Positions 44,153 through 53,450 of a stretch of 64,000 nucleotides of DNA are shown one piece after another. Location: the NCBI RefSeq assembly GCF_000170855.1, contig NZ_ABCQ01000002.1:124001-188000 (forward strand), read 5' to 3'. Position 1 is the stretch's first letter. Every line of letters begins with the position of its first letter. This DNA is from Moritella sp. PE36. Its GTDB lineage: Bacteria > Pseudomonadota > Gammaproteobacteria > Enterobacterales > Moritellaceae. A program made the translations under genes and the position numbers. Below the pieces are notes generated by a model that ran no database searches, was not told the DNA's origin, and saw nothing but the letters and a program-made list of their open reading frames with translations.

Positions 44153-47100
44153 TTATAAACGCGCAGGTAAGCCAAAGCGGGTAAACAAGTACTTATCAAA
44201 TATTTGGTTACTACCTCTCAGGCTATATTGCAAGACGATATTCTCATTATTAAGGGTGTAGGTTAACTTCTTAATACGTCGGTCACCCGTTGCACTGGTA
44301 CGTCCATCAAATAAGGCTCTGAACAGTGCCCATTGTCCTGAATATGACTTACTCGCGACACGGTTATCACCACTAAAGAAGTTCACCGACATGTAATCAT
44401 CTTCACCGATTGATGGCCATGCAATGCTTTGCCATAATCGAGGGCCATGGCGATACGAGAATATGTTTTCTGTTTCCATAATATTAAATTGCGTCACAGA
44501 GGTACTCATCGAACTGGCTTTTAACTTCAACGTCATCGCTAGCTCCTGCCCTGACGTACCGAAGAACAATTCTCTAATCCTTTTTGCCTGCTTAAGTTGC
44601 TGCAAGCTTTTCGCATTGATTGGCAGTTTTTCACCATCAAATTCAGCCAATTTTAAAGTGCCATTATCCCAATATGTAAAGGGATGAAGCACTTCACTGA
44701 CGAACTTATCTATACGCCCTTCAGGCTTGAACATCAATGCAAAATCATCAATGGCAACTTCGCCACGTCCTGTTAACAAAAATGGGAAACGTCCTTCAAC
44801 CGCTTGGCGATAAAACCCATATACTTGCTCTTTCCATTGCTGATTAACATGTTCTGCACTGCCGTTGATCACACTCTTCCATGACTGCGCGTACAAGGAG
44901 TTGATCCAGCTTGCCACTTGGTTCGGCGAACGACTTGATTGACGACGGAAATTAACCAGTATATCTTGGCTTCCTGACGCATGAGCTTGTGCATACTGAT
45001 ATAACGCACGGCTTGGATCGCCACTTGATAACGCAGTATCAAAATACGTATTCAATTGCTCTAATTCAGCCATCAATTCATCTACAGGTGTTGTTTTACC
45101 TTTACTCGCCATGAACATTGAATAAGGGCTAAACGCCTCATTAACAACATACGAAGGCTGTAAACGTAATAATTTATCACCCGCAAGGCGATTAACTCTT
45201 TCAACTTTCTTCAATACCGATGCCGTTTTTTTCAAGCCTAATTGACCGACAACCTTCGCGTCAGGCGCATTTCCAGCTTCTTTAGCAAGGGTGGTATTCA
45301 CAACAAGAGCCTCAAGCACATCAATAATCGGGCTACTGGTGGGTGAACGCGCAGTTTTAATCGCATAAGCAAGATCATCGGTCGTATTAAATTGCTTCAC
45401 TTCGATGTGGTTAATAAGTTCTTTCCACTGATATACGTAATCTGCATAATACAGACGCTGTACCTTCTTACTCAACTCTACAAGCTCAGAAATCGACGCA
45501 CCCGACATGTCACCTTGAATACTTTTAAATTCATTCAGTTGCTTTTTAAGTAATCTTGATTTCGCACTCAGATCGATATTCGCTTGCCCCTGACGAGTAA
45601 ATAACTCAGGCAATAAGTAACCGTTAAATCCAATTTTAAATTGAAATAACACATCAAACTTATCCCCTAATTGACGACGTGTATCAACGCGATTACGGTA
45701 TTCAGGGAGTGATTTTATACGGGTATAAATCAGGCGTTCTGGTGATAAACCTTCTAAATTTTGCTTCGCCACCGAAATCAAATCATCACTCGGAACAAGC
45801 ACCTTCTCATAATCACTGCTGAATAAATCTTCCATTAACATGATCAACGTTTCTATATTATCTAGCGAAATATCACCTTGTTCATTTAGCGTTTCAACCA
45901 AATAGGCTAATAATTCAGTCATGTCTAAACGTTGCTTATCAAACAACATTTGATAATAACGCAACACTTCAAATATCTTGCTAGGATTGCCTAAATTAAC
46001 ATATACATACAGTTCACTGCTTAATACTTCAGCCAGCTGAGGCAACAAGAACATCTGCAATTGGGCTTCATAGCTCAAGTAGATTTGTTTCGTCGTTTTA
46101 GGCTGATTAACACTGATACGTTGATACAAAGGCATTGGTTTACGCCCTTCTTCAACCACCAGGCGCAATTCATTTAACACTGGAATAATGTCTTCAAAAC
46201 CAACGTTAGTATTACGTAATCGTTCCATATTTTGCTGGTACAACGCTAATTGAGTGACCGCATGGTTTCGATAATCTTCATCTTTATTCCAGTTATCGCG
46301 CAGCAGTAAGCCAAGTACAACAATCATCCCGATAAAACCTAACATCATCGATATTCGCGATACAAGGTAACTATAATGACGCAGCTGGTTAACACCAACA
46401 ATACTCGATTCAGGCAATACTGCCTGCTTCAATATATTCATTGAGAACAATTGCTTACGGCCAGACAATTGTTCTCTTGTCGTATTGGCATTAAACGCAT
46501 TGCTGCTAGCGACAAGTTGTGTAAGTAAATCGTGACAGTTGCCACCTTGCAGTGTCGAACATAAATACATGCCTCTTAACCACACAACATCTCGAACCCG
46601 ATTTTCCCGACTTATTCCCTCTAAGAACTCGGTAACTTGCTCAAAGAAAAGACGTAACTGATAAGGAAGTGCAACAACAGAATGCGCATCCTCTTGACGT
46701 GTTTCTCGTAATGATTGGAATTGCTGCTGAGCTATAACATCAAGTAATTTCTGACATTCCTGCTCAAACATGCTGACTTCAAATCGATGGTCATCCGTGT
46801 TTGGAAACGTAATACCCAAAGGTCGGTCGATATCGCATCCCGAGTTACTCGAGAAAAATTCAACAAAATCAGCAATCGTATCTGACTTCGTGAATAATGT
46901 ATAAACAGGCAACGCTAACCCACAATGCTCGCCAAGTGTTAAAATAGCATCTTGTAAATTTGAGCTAAGAGATAAACGTTCTTTTTTATCCCCCGTTAAT
47001 AATCGCTCACAGCTAATCGCGACTAACACACCATTGACCGCTTGACGAGGTCGGTATTTCATTAATTGCTGAGCAAATACACGCCACAACGCGTCATCAA

Positions 47101-47608
47101 TACCGTCTCGATCGAATAATCGGTGGTCGACTTCAATAACCACCATGTTTTCATTACTCCAAAACCGCATATATTGTGAAGTTTCACTTTTATCGCGATC
47201 GTGATAGTTAACCGGTTCTAGGTTATTTTGGTGTAGAACGCTACTTTTAGCATCCTCTTCACCACCAATCAAAACATACCAAGGCAATTCATACAAACTA
47301 CTAAGTTTGCTACCCTTATGCCCTTTCAACTTTATAACTGCCGACTTAAACAGTGAATTAATGATTTTCACGTCTTGTTTAAATAAAATAACTTGCTCGT
47401 GGACAGCCGATTTTTCTTCACGCAGGTGTTGCATAACCGCAATCGCGAGGGCTATCACAATCAAACACCCTCCAAAAATCGTAACCACCAGCCTTAATAA
47501 TTTATCAGCTTCATCTAAGGTCGGGAGGTATATCCAGCCAAGTCCAGTACAAACCAATAACGCTAACGCAATGAGTAAGCACGCTATTTTTAATGTTATT
47601 TTTTTCAT
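44153..47608 (-). CDS. tssM: T6SS membrane-complex protein TssM (IcmF)
   Basis: A 1151-aa inner-membrane protein. TM1 and TM2 are at about 7-28 and 40-62, and a third segment at about 415-436 (SMMLGFIGMIVVLGLLL) leads into the large periplasmic part. The cytoplasmic domain between TM2 and TM3 corresponds to the IcmF NTPase, but the Walker A position reads LIGGEEDAKSSVL (about residue 113), a degenerate P-loop without the GxGKT end. The C-terminal domain contacts TssJ. It bridges TssL and TssJ in the envelope complex. It follows tssL with a one-base overlap. Confidence 0.93.
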   Translation of the reverse strand: MKKITLKIACLLIALALLVCTGLGWIYLPTLDEADKLLRLVVTIFGGCLIVIALAIAVMQHLREEKSAVHEQVILFKQDVKIINSLFKSAVIKLKGHKGSKLSSLYELPWYVLIGGEEDAKSSVLHQNNLEPVNYHDRDKSETSQYMRFWSNENMVVIEVDHRLFDRDGIDDALWRVFAQQLMKYRPRQAVNGVLVAISCERLLTGDKKERLSLSSNLQDAILTLGEHCGLALPVYTLFTKSDTIADFVEFFSSNSGCDIDRPLGITFPNTDDHRFEVSMFEQECQKLLDVIAQQQFQSLRETRQEDAHSVVALPYQLRLFFEQVTEFLEGISRENRVRDVVWLRGMYLCSTLQGGNCHDLLTQLVASSNAFNANTTREQLSGRKQLFSMNILKQAVLPESSIVGVNQLRHYSYLVSRISMMLGFIGMIVVLGLLLRDNWNKDEDYRNHAVTQLALYQQNMERLRNTNVGFEDIIPVLNELRLVVEEGRKPMPLYQRISVNQPKTTKQIYLSYEAQLQMFLLPQLAEVLSSELYVYVNLGNPSKIFEVLRYYQMLFDKQRLDMTELLAYLVETLNEQGDISLDNIETLIMLMEDLFSSDYEKVLVPSDDLISVAKQNLEGLSPERLIYTRIKSLPEYRNRVDTRRQLGDKFDVLFQFKIGFNGYLLPELFTRQGQANIDLSAKSRLLKKQLNEFKSIQGDMSGASISELVELSKKVQRLYYADYVYQWKELINHIEVKQFNTTDDLAYAIKTARSPTSSPIIDVLEALVVNTTLAKEAGNAPDAKVVGQLGLKKTASVLKKVERVNRLAGDKLLRLQPSYVVNEAFSPYSMFMASKGKTTPVDELMAELEQLNTYFDTALSSGDPSRALYQYAQAHASGSQDILVNFRRQSSRSPNQVASWINSLYAQSWKSVINGSAEHVNQQWKEQVYGFYRQAVEGRFPFLLTGRGEVAIDDFALMFKPEGRIDKFVSEVLHPFTYWDNGTLKLAEFDGEKLPINAKSLQQLKQAKRIRELFFGTSGQELAMTLKLKASSMSTSVTQFNIMETENIFSYRHGPRLWQSIAWPSIGEDDYMSVNFFSGDNRVASKSYSGQWALFRALFDGRTSATGDRRIKKLTYTLNNENIVLQYSLRGSNQIFDKYLFTRFGLPARL

Positions 47609-48756
47609 TACTTATCATCTACCTTTTTACTACGGCGTATAACTGCATTTAATCCAAAGCGAGCATTAATTTCATTTTTCAACAGTTTCGCCTTTGCTAA
47701 ATCGCGATTGTTCGGAATAAATAATTCCACACCGGTAGGTACTTCGTTTAATACCACTTTATAACCAATAGCTTGTATGTCTTTTTCTAACCGCGCAGCG
47801 CTGGCTTTCGCCGAAAAATTCGCAACCACGATATTCCATGAGATCGTATCGATAAGCGCAGTCGGTTCCACGCTCACAGCTTCTTGCACTTCAATGCCTA
47901 AGTCTTCAGGCGTACTGGTGTAAATCAAATCATTGTTATTCGTGCTATTGATAAAACCAGCCATATCCAACGAGCTAAATGCCATTAAGGTTGATTGACT
48001 ACGCTGGTCATACCAAAATTCTGAAAAACAATACGTACTGATAATTAATAATACGCCAATCCAAGATAATTTAACCGCACTGATAAATCGCCAAGGCGAG
48101 GTCGTTTCCGGCATCGAAATCGGCGTTGGCGGCTCCAGTATTGATTCGCTACGGTAGTGCCGGACCGTACTGTAAAGCTCAGACTGTAACTCATTCATTT
48201 TCTGGCGATTATCATGACGATACTTGCCCAAAAAACCGAGCATAATCAACACATATTGAAGCTCTAAGAAGTCCACCAGCTTTGCAGGTTGACGGCTTGC
48301 TTGTTCAAGCAGTTGGAAGAAAACCTCACCACCATTACGTTGGCCAAAGACCTTACTGAGTAATGAATGATTTTCCCAACGAGCCACTTCGCCCCACGAG
48401 GTATACAAAATCAATTCATCAAACGCCGCGCATAATATAAAGCAAACCTTTTCAATCACACTTGGGTGATAATCTAAAAACAACCCTTTGCGTTTAAAAT
48501 CAGCAATACCATCCAGCAATTGTTGACGAAAAGCATTAATATCTAAAGGTGAGGTTTGTCTTTCAACACTTGCCAAAATACCCAATAATTCACTGCATTC
48601 TTTTAAGATTGGATTGTTATAATTCGCTAATTGAGCGATTAACTTTTCCGAGCCTCTTAAATCAAGCTGTACCTCACTACTCATTTTCACTGCTTTACGC
48701 GGGCTGTTACTGCGACGAATTGAAATCGTCGGTTGTTCATTAAATAATGATGTCAT
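47608..48756 (-). CDS. tssL: T6SS inner-membrane protein TssL with SPOR-like C-terminus
   Basis: A 382-aa protein. The DotU-type cytoplasmic part (about 30-200) includes NNPILKECSELLGILASV, KVCFILCAAFDELILYTSWGEVARWENHSLLSKVFGQRNGGEVFFQLLEQ and LLGFLGKYR. The membrane anchor is at about residues 228-248. The periplasmic tail (about 305-375), IDTISWNIVVANFSAKASAARLEKDIQAIGYKVVL and GVELFIPNNRDLAKAKLLKNEINARFG, has the alternating pattern of a SPOR domain, which binds denuded peptidoglycan. Most extended TssL proteins carry an OmpA-like domain instead. Together with TssM and TssJ it forms the envelope complex. Confidence 0.88.
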   Translation of the reverse strand: MTSLFNEQPTISIRRSNSPRKAVKMSSEVQLDLRGSEKLIAQLANYNNPILKECSELLGILASVERQTSPLDINAFRQQLLDGIADFKRKGLFLDYHPSVIEKVCFILCAAFDELILYTSWGEVARWENHSLLSKVFGQRNGGEVFFQLLEQASRQPAKLVDFLELQYVLIMLGFLGKYRHDNRQKMNELQSELYSTVRHYRSESILEPPTPISMPETTSPWRFISAVKLSWIGVLLIISTYCFSEFWYDQRSQSTLMAFSSLDMAGFINSTNNNDLIYTSTPEDLGIEVQEAVSVEPTALIDTISWNIVVANFSAKASAARLEKDIQAIGYKVVLNEVPTGVELFIPNNRDLAKAKLLKNEINARFGLNAVIRRSKKVDDK

Positions 48757-48764
48757 AGCGTCCC

Positions 48765-50087
48765 CTAACGAATTACGTACAATTCAATATCAACATCGCC
48801 AATACGATTATCGACATGTAATGCTATCGGTTCGTCTTTCTTCACGAGCTGCTGCCACAAATCAGATTGCGTATCCAGCTCGAAATAAGCCACATCAGCG
48901 CGTGATTTCAATTCCGATGGCGCAATAGGTAGCGCGCGTACTGGCACACCAGATAACGCATTACGCACGAGATCGGCAACCATGCTGTTACCTGCTAGCT
49001 TAACCGCGAGTGGGAATTGTTTACTTAACTGCACAGCACCTAACGGTGACGATACCACCAAAATAAATCGACCCGCATTATAGAGGCTTGAATCCTGTAC
49101 TAACGTACGCAATAAACGACGCTTATCAAACAAGCTCTTATCCCAGACTAACGTGGTCACGCTGTCGAGTTGAACTTCACGTAATAGCACGCGAATATCA
49201 GAAAATAAGGTTGAGAAAAGGCTATACAAACGACCATTGTTCCAGCTGTCATACTCTTTCGGCATCTTGGTGTCTAAGCCCTGCATTTCACCTGCCATTG
49301 ACATACATGCTTGGTAAATTTCTTGCGGTGATGTAGTGCCATTATCAAGCCAATACTTAATATTTGGTAACCAACGACCTAAAGCCTGTAGCCATAAATA
49401 ATCACGAATTAACGCTTGATAGCTTTTATTAACAGAATCTACCTGTAAGCGTTGTGAGATGGTGCTTGCGCGGTATTTCATCTGTGCATACAGATCATTC
49501 ACGTTATCTTTTAAGTATTCAGACACCGTGAAATAAAGTGACATTGGGATAAACGCACGGTTTAGCTCAATCCCGCCATCTGACTTATGTTCAGTTATAT
49601 GCGCAATAGGGATCTGGGTATAATCTTGTAACTCTTCGCCTTCGAGCTTAAGTACGATATTTAATTCAGCTAACTCTAATTGCAACGCATCGGCATTGTC
49701 TCGGGTCGTATCAAATACGTCGTAATCAGTGCGGTGGTAACGGCGATGTGAGTCATCTTTGCTACCTACATTCATCACACCAGAGCGATAAATTGGCATC
49801 GCTAAGTACACTAATTTATCCATGGCACCAGCAGGAATATCAAGCGCTAATCCATTACGAATATCAAAAGGAGTGCCATCAGGAAAAATACCTTTTGCAC
49901 GCTTGATCCCAACTTTGCCAATATTAACTAATGAATAATCAAGTTCTAACTCAGCCAAACCGTGGCGCATTGGATTCATCAGGCTGCAATATTGTTTGGT
50001 AAACTCTTCAAAATAACGTTCTTGTTGTTGAAAATGTTGCGGGCTTAAAAACATCCCCTCAGACCAAACTACTTTTTTCTTATCCAT
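48765..50087 (-). CDS. tssK: T6SS baseplate protein TssK
   Basis: A 440-aa protein of normal length. It starts MDKKKVVWSEGMFLSPQHFQQQERYFEEF, the typical TssK N-terminus, and contains IPIAHITEHKSDGGIELN and an N-to-C arrangement of shell, helical and head domains; the C-terminal end is ALHVDNRIGDVDIELYVIR. TssK links the baseplate (TssF/G/E) to the TssL-TssM membrane complex. It lies between tssL (eight bases) and tssJ (two bases). Confidence 0.93.
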   Translation of the reverse strand: MDKKKVVWSEGMFLSPQHFQQQERYFEEFTKQYCSLMNPMRHGLAELELDYSLVNIGKVGIKRAKGIFPDGTPFDIRNGLALDIPAGAMDKLVYLAMPIYRSGVMNVGSKDDSHRRYHRTDYDVFDTTRDNADALQLELAELNIVLKLEGEELQDYTQIPIAHITEHKSDGGIELNRAFIPMSLYFTVSEYLKDNVNDLYAQMKYRASTISQRLQVDSVNKSYQALIRDYLWLQALGRWLPNIKYWLDNGTTSPQEIYQACMSMAGEMQGLDTKMPKEYDSWNNGRLYSLFSTLFSDIRVLLREVQLDSVTTLVWDKSLFDKRRLLRTLVQDSSLYNAGRFILVVSSPLGAVQLSKQFPLAVKLAGNSMVADLVRNALSGVPVRALPIAPSELKSRADVAYFELDTQSDLWQQLVKKDEPIALHVDNRIGDVDIELYVIR

Positions 50088-50089
50088 TA

Positions 50090-50563
50090 TTAATCCTCTT
50101 CACCTGTCACGGTAATATTTACGCCGTCAATACTGATGTTTACAACAATCGAAAATCCAGATTGCACACTCAAAATTGCGGTACTTTTGGCTTCTCTGTA
50201 ATTAGAAAAAGCAGCTACCACACCGACATATTTAATTTCGCTGTTTTGTGGCAACGCGACCTTGTGAGCTTCGCTCGGTAAAATACTGTCGAGCTGGCGT
50301 TTAGATAATAATCCCGCCTTTAACACACCTTGATCATCACGATACAAATCAATAAAGTTCGCCTGCATAAATGCCTCACTGTCAGCCAACTGATAGATTC
50401 GAATCTCAAGGGGTGACGCTAAGCCATTTATATTAGGGTTGATGTTGTATTCAGCCTCAATATTAACGACCACTTGCAATGGCAGTGCGTCTCGCCAAAA
50501 CATCCAGCTGCTACAGCCACTTAAAAATAAAGTACACATCAAAAATACAAGCACACGTTGCAT
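50090..50563 (-). CDS. tssJ: T6SS outer-membrane lipoprotein TssJ
   Basis: A 157-aa lipoprotein. The signal peptide MQRVLVFLMCTLFLSGCSSW has a clear lipobox with the acylated Cys at residue 17. The rest is a transthyretin-like beta sandwich (LEIRIYQLADSEAFMQANFIDLYRD and YVGVVAAFSNYREAKS are the typical TssJ blocks). It anchors TssM to the outer membrane. The ATG at 50563 gives a correct signal peptide and has GGGAG upstream; longer in-frame starts would add a polar stretch before it. It starts one base after the fha stop. Confidence 0.9.
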   Translation of the reverse strand: MQRVLVFLMCTLFLSGCSSWMFWRDALPLQVVVNIEAEYNINPNINGLASPLEIRIYQLADSEAFMQANFIDLYRDDQGVLKAGLLSKRQLDSILPSEAHKVALPQNSEIKYVGVVAAFSNYREAKSTAILSVQSGFSIVVNISIDGVNITVTGEED

Positions 50564-50564
50564 A

Positions 50565-51587
50565 TTACTTGTCTCCCATTGACTGCTTAATACGTAAACT
50601 GTCACTGAAATACGCTTTAAATTTCATCTGCCATTCTTTGTTCTCTTTTTGACGAGTAAAGTAGCGTTTATACACAGTCCAATAGTCCACTTTCTTTTGC
50701 CAAAAACGTCGCGGCGCAAAGTCATCAAAGAAACTTTCTAGCTCCGTCGGCGAAATATCAGACAGTAATCGTTCTAACGCCATTTCTGCTGATTTCACCA
50801 TCAGGTCATGCTGCTTAAGTTGTAACCGCATCAGTTGCTGTGATTCCAACGCAGGGTAATTAGATCGTGAACTCGTATCAGCAAACGGTTGGCCTTCATC
50901 AATCACTACAGACGCGGTATTAAGCATCTCATCACCAAAGGGATCATCAGAAAAACTATCATCATCCAACCAGGTATTTTGAAGCATGTCCTGCCCCCGT
51001 TTTTTTACAGGTTCATTCGCAACAAATGGGTCTGCAAATATGCCGTCCAACTCTTCTTTGGGATCAACAAACACCCATTCTGGTACTGCAAGGTCATCTG
51101 ACGACTCTGGTGCTGACTCTGCGTTGTCATTAACCGAATGAGCGTTAACGCGGGCAGTCGATAAGGCATCGCCAAACGGATCGTCATCCCAGCCATTCAG
51201 TAATGACGACTTATCAGTACCTTGTGTTCCAGTTTTTCCCGACGCCTTTACAACCGCTATGTCGGGAGTGAAACAAGACACCATTAGGCGATATTTACCC
51301 ACATTAACCACGTCGCCATCGTTCAAGGTCGATTGATTATTTGAACCTAACGGTTTAGTCGCGCCATTTAAAAACACACCATTCGTGCTCACATCCATAA
51401 TTTGATAACCACGGCTGCCACGATTAATTAACGCATGCGTACCCGAAATTTCTCTAGAGGCATCCGATAATTGCATCGTCATACCATAAGCACGACCAAT
51501 GCTTCCTCCTTCATCAGGGAAAGTGACGGTCCATTCTGGAATGGGTTCTCCATCAGGAGAGCTGATGATTCGTAATGATAACGGCAT
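50565..51587 (-). CDS. FHA-domain protein of the T6SS (TagH/Fha type)
   Basis: A 340-aa protein. The N-terminal FHA domain (about 1-110) has the expected GSIGRAYGMTMQL, SREISGTHALI and STNGVFLNG motifs with the phosphothreonine-binding Arg, Ser-His and Asn-Gly. The middle (about 110-250) is a long acidic, low-complexity linker containing DDPFGDAL, EEL-DGIFADPFV and SDDPFGDEML repeats. The C-terminal part is a TagH-type helical domain (SPTELESFFDDFAPRRFWQKKVDYW). FHA proteins bind phosphorylated partners and trigger T6SS assembly; the PpkA-like kinase in the same operon is a likely partner. The ATG at 51587 has GAGGG upstream. Confidence 0.85.
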   Translation of the reverse strand: MPLSLRIISSPDGEPIPEWTVTFPDEGGSIGRAYGMTMQLSDASREISGTHALINRGSRGYQIMDVSTNGVFLNGATKPLGSNNQSTLNDGDVVNVGKYRLMVSCFTPDIAVVKASGKTGTQGTDKSSLLNGWDDDPFGDALSTARVNAHSVNDNAESAPESSDDLAVPEWVFVDPKEELDGIFADPFVANEPVKKRGQDMLQNTWLDDDSFSDDPFGDEMLNTASVVIDEGQPFADTSSRSNYPALESQQLMRLQLKQHDLMVKSAEMALERLLSDISPTELESFFDDFAPRRFWQKKVDYWTVYKRYFTRQKENKEWQMKFKAYFSDSLRIKQSMGDK

Positions 51588-51588
51588 A

Positions 51589-52317
51589 TTATTGACCCTC
51601 GCACGCCACAATGGCTTGATTGAATTCATTGATAAATAAAGGATATTTCTCCGTAAATTTCTTCGAGAAATACACGCCGAGTGGTTTCTCATTTACCATT
51701 GTTTTAGTTATTGCTCGATGGCTAATACCCAATTGATTAATCGCATTGTCCATCACTACATCATTCGCCAACACTGCACCTACTTCGCCTGACAGTAGTA
51801 ATTCAATAAGCGCAGTAGCACGACGCGGCTTTTTCTCGACTCGGTAACCTTGTTTTTGTAACCATAACCACTTGTTCGAACCAAATAACGCGGTTACTGG
51901 TACTTCTTTTTTAAACTGGTGACTCTTCGTATCAATCGCGTCAGACAAACTAAACCAACTCCATGTTTGGTTCATTAAAGGCGCAGAATACTCGGCATAT
52001 TTATCGCGGGTATCATTCTTAGACGCGAGGAAAAGGCCATGTAGTTCCCCTACTTCCGTTAGAATTTGAGAACGGTCCCAGTCTGTCATCGTTATTTGAT
52101 AAGGCTGTTTCATTACCTTTAAAATACATTTCAACTTCACAATCCCAAGCCCTTTCATTTCACCGTTTTCTTGGTATTGATAAGGACTCCATACTTGTGT
52201 CGCTAACAGTAATCGTTCCGGACGGATTTCACTTCTTGCCATAAATGCCCCTCCGAGAAACAAGCTTAACGTCAGTGTTAAAGGCATTATTCTGTTTACG
52301 TTATGCATTACGTTCAT
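51589..52317 (-). CDS. periplasmic amino-acid-binding-like protein (SBP_bac_3 type)
   Basis: A 242-aa protein. A signal-like N-terminus (NRIMPLTLTLSLFLGGAFMARS) is followed by a family-3 solute-binding fold: LLLATQVWSPYQYQENGEMKGLGIVKLKCILKVMKQPYQI is the typical first lobe, and RRATALIELLLSGEVGAVLANDVVMDNAINQLG the second. Such proteins bind polar amino acids or opines, or serve as sensor domains. There is no permease or ATPase next to it, so it is more likely a sensor or scavenging part of the module than a transporter piece. It overlaps the upstream gene by four bases (ATGA), and fha starts one base after its stop. Confidence 0.75.
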   Translation of the reverse strand: MNVMHNVNRIMPLTLTLSLFLGGAFMARSEIRPERLLLATQVWSPYQYQENGEMKGLGIVKLKCILKVMKQPYQITMTDWDRSQILTEVGELHGLFLASKNDTRDKYAEYSAPLMNQTWSWFSLSDAIDTKSHQFKKEVPVTALFGSNKWLWLQKQGYRVEKKPRRATALIELLLSGEVGAVLANDVVMDNAINQLGISHRAITKTMVNEKPLGVYFSKKFTEKYPLFINEFNQAIVACEGQ

Positions 52318-53450
52318 TGACCGTCCTCCACAGACATTCCGTTAGAGCGGATCATTCTGCCTTCGATACCATACACATCGCTGGCCATTTCCATTAGTTC
52401 GAATGGGATTGATTGGTTAATACGGGCCGCTTGCCTAAAGCTAATTGAAATGTCAGGTGGCGAGATAACACCAACAGGAAGGTCTCCTACAACGACCTCT
52501 TTTTTTAAAATTTGGATGCCATACAACGCCGCTTGTGTCGCATTATTCACAAAGCTAACGCCAAACGACATTAACGCACTGGCTTTCGTCCCATTCACCA
52601 CATCAGGCACTGCAGAAATCAACGCAAGCTGCAGTGAAAGTTGATTAATTTCATCCACACGTGCGAGTAACGACGAGCTGCCAGTTAACCAAAGCAAGGT
52701 ATTATTCAGTTCTGGATCAGTTTGTTTGAGCCGAGTCATCGCAGTCTCCATCACTAACTTTAAACCCAGAGCCGATTTCGATTCATCAACTACAATTGGC
52801 ACAACAGTTAATCCCATTTTTTCAGCAAATTTTTTCATTGGCAAAAATTGCGTGAGATATGCACTCTGATTGGTTCGTGAATACAAAATACCGATTTGCT
52901 TTAGTTGTGGATTAAAGCGTTGCATAATACGAAGGGTCACATCAGTTAGTAGATTCAATGACGTGAATGCAAAATTGTTCCCCGTGCCTGCATAGTCATC
53001 TGTGAGGCCTAATAACACCGGATCTTTTGAATTAACAGAAACAACTGGCAATAAACCACCTTGATACACTTTGTGTACAGACACGGTCGCTTTAGAGCCT
53101 AAGGTATACACCAAGCCAACCTCACTCTCTGCACGATGAAGCAAGTTCGCTAACATGGCATTATCTGCAGGTAAACGCTTAACGACCCACTGCACTTGCG
53201 GTAATTGGGTACTGTATACATTTAACAGCGTTTGTAATGCCACATCATAAGACGATGCCTTGCGTGACACGATCACCAATATTTTAGACAATGAACGCGC
53301 AGGCACAAACGACACCCCTTCAGCGACAGACTTAGCACGCCAATGGCTGGCTGCTTTAGGTTGTAACTCTTCACCTAGCCATGTTGGCCATTCTGTTGCA
53401 GCATACGTTGGTAAACAACATGCTACCCAAATTAATAAGATTCGGATCAT
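52314..53450 (-). CDS. periplasmic binding protein, ABC_sub_bind (PF04392) type
   Basis: A 378-aa protein with a signal peptide (MIRILLIWVACCLPTYAAT). The fold is type I periplasmic binding protein: KILVIVSRKASSYDVALQTLL, VGLVYTLGSKATVSV, PVVSVNSKDPVLLGLTDDYAGTGNNFAFT and NPQLKQIGILYSRTNQSA match the ABC_sub_bind family, whose members include TrpX-like tryptophan/tyrosine binders and sensor domains. No matching permease or ATPase is present. The start overlaps the stop of the MFS gene by four bases (ATGA), and its own stop overlaps the next gene the same way, so the three are translationally coupled. Confidence 0.78.
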   Translation of the reverse strand: MIRILLIWVACCLPTYAATEWPTWLGEELQPKAASHWRAKSVAEGVSFVPARSLSKILVIVSRKASSYDVALQTLLNVYSTQLPQVQWVVKRLPADNAMLANLLHRAESEVGLVYTLGSKATVSVHKVYQGGLLPVVSVNSKDPVLLGLTDDYAGTGNNFAFTSLNLLTDVTLRIMQRFNPQLKQIGILYSRTNQSAYLTQFLPMKKFAEKMGLTVVPIVVDESKSALGLKLVMETAMTRLKQTDPELNNTLLWLTGSSSLLARVDEINQLSLQLALISAVPDVVNGTKASALMSFGVSFVNNATQAALYGIQILKKEVVVGDLPVGVISPPDISISFRQAARINQSIPFELMEMASDVYGIEGRMIRSNGMSVEDGQ

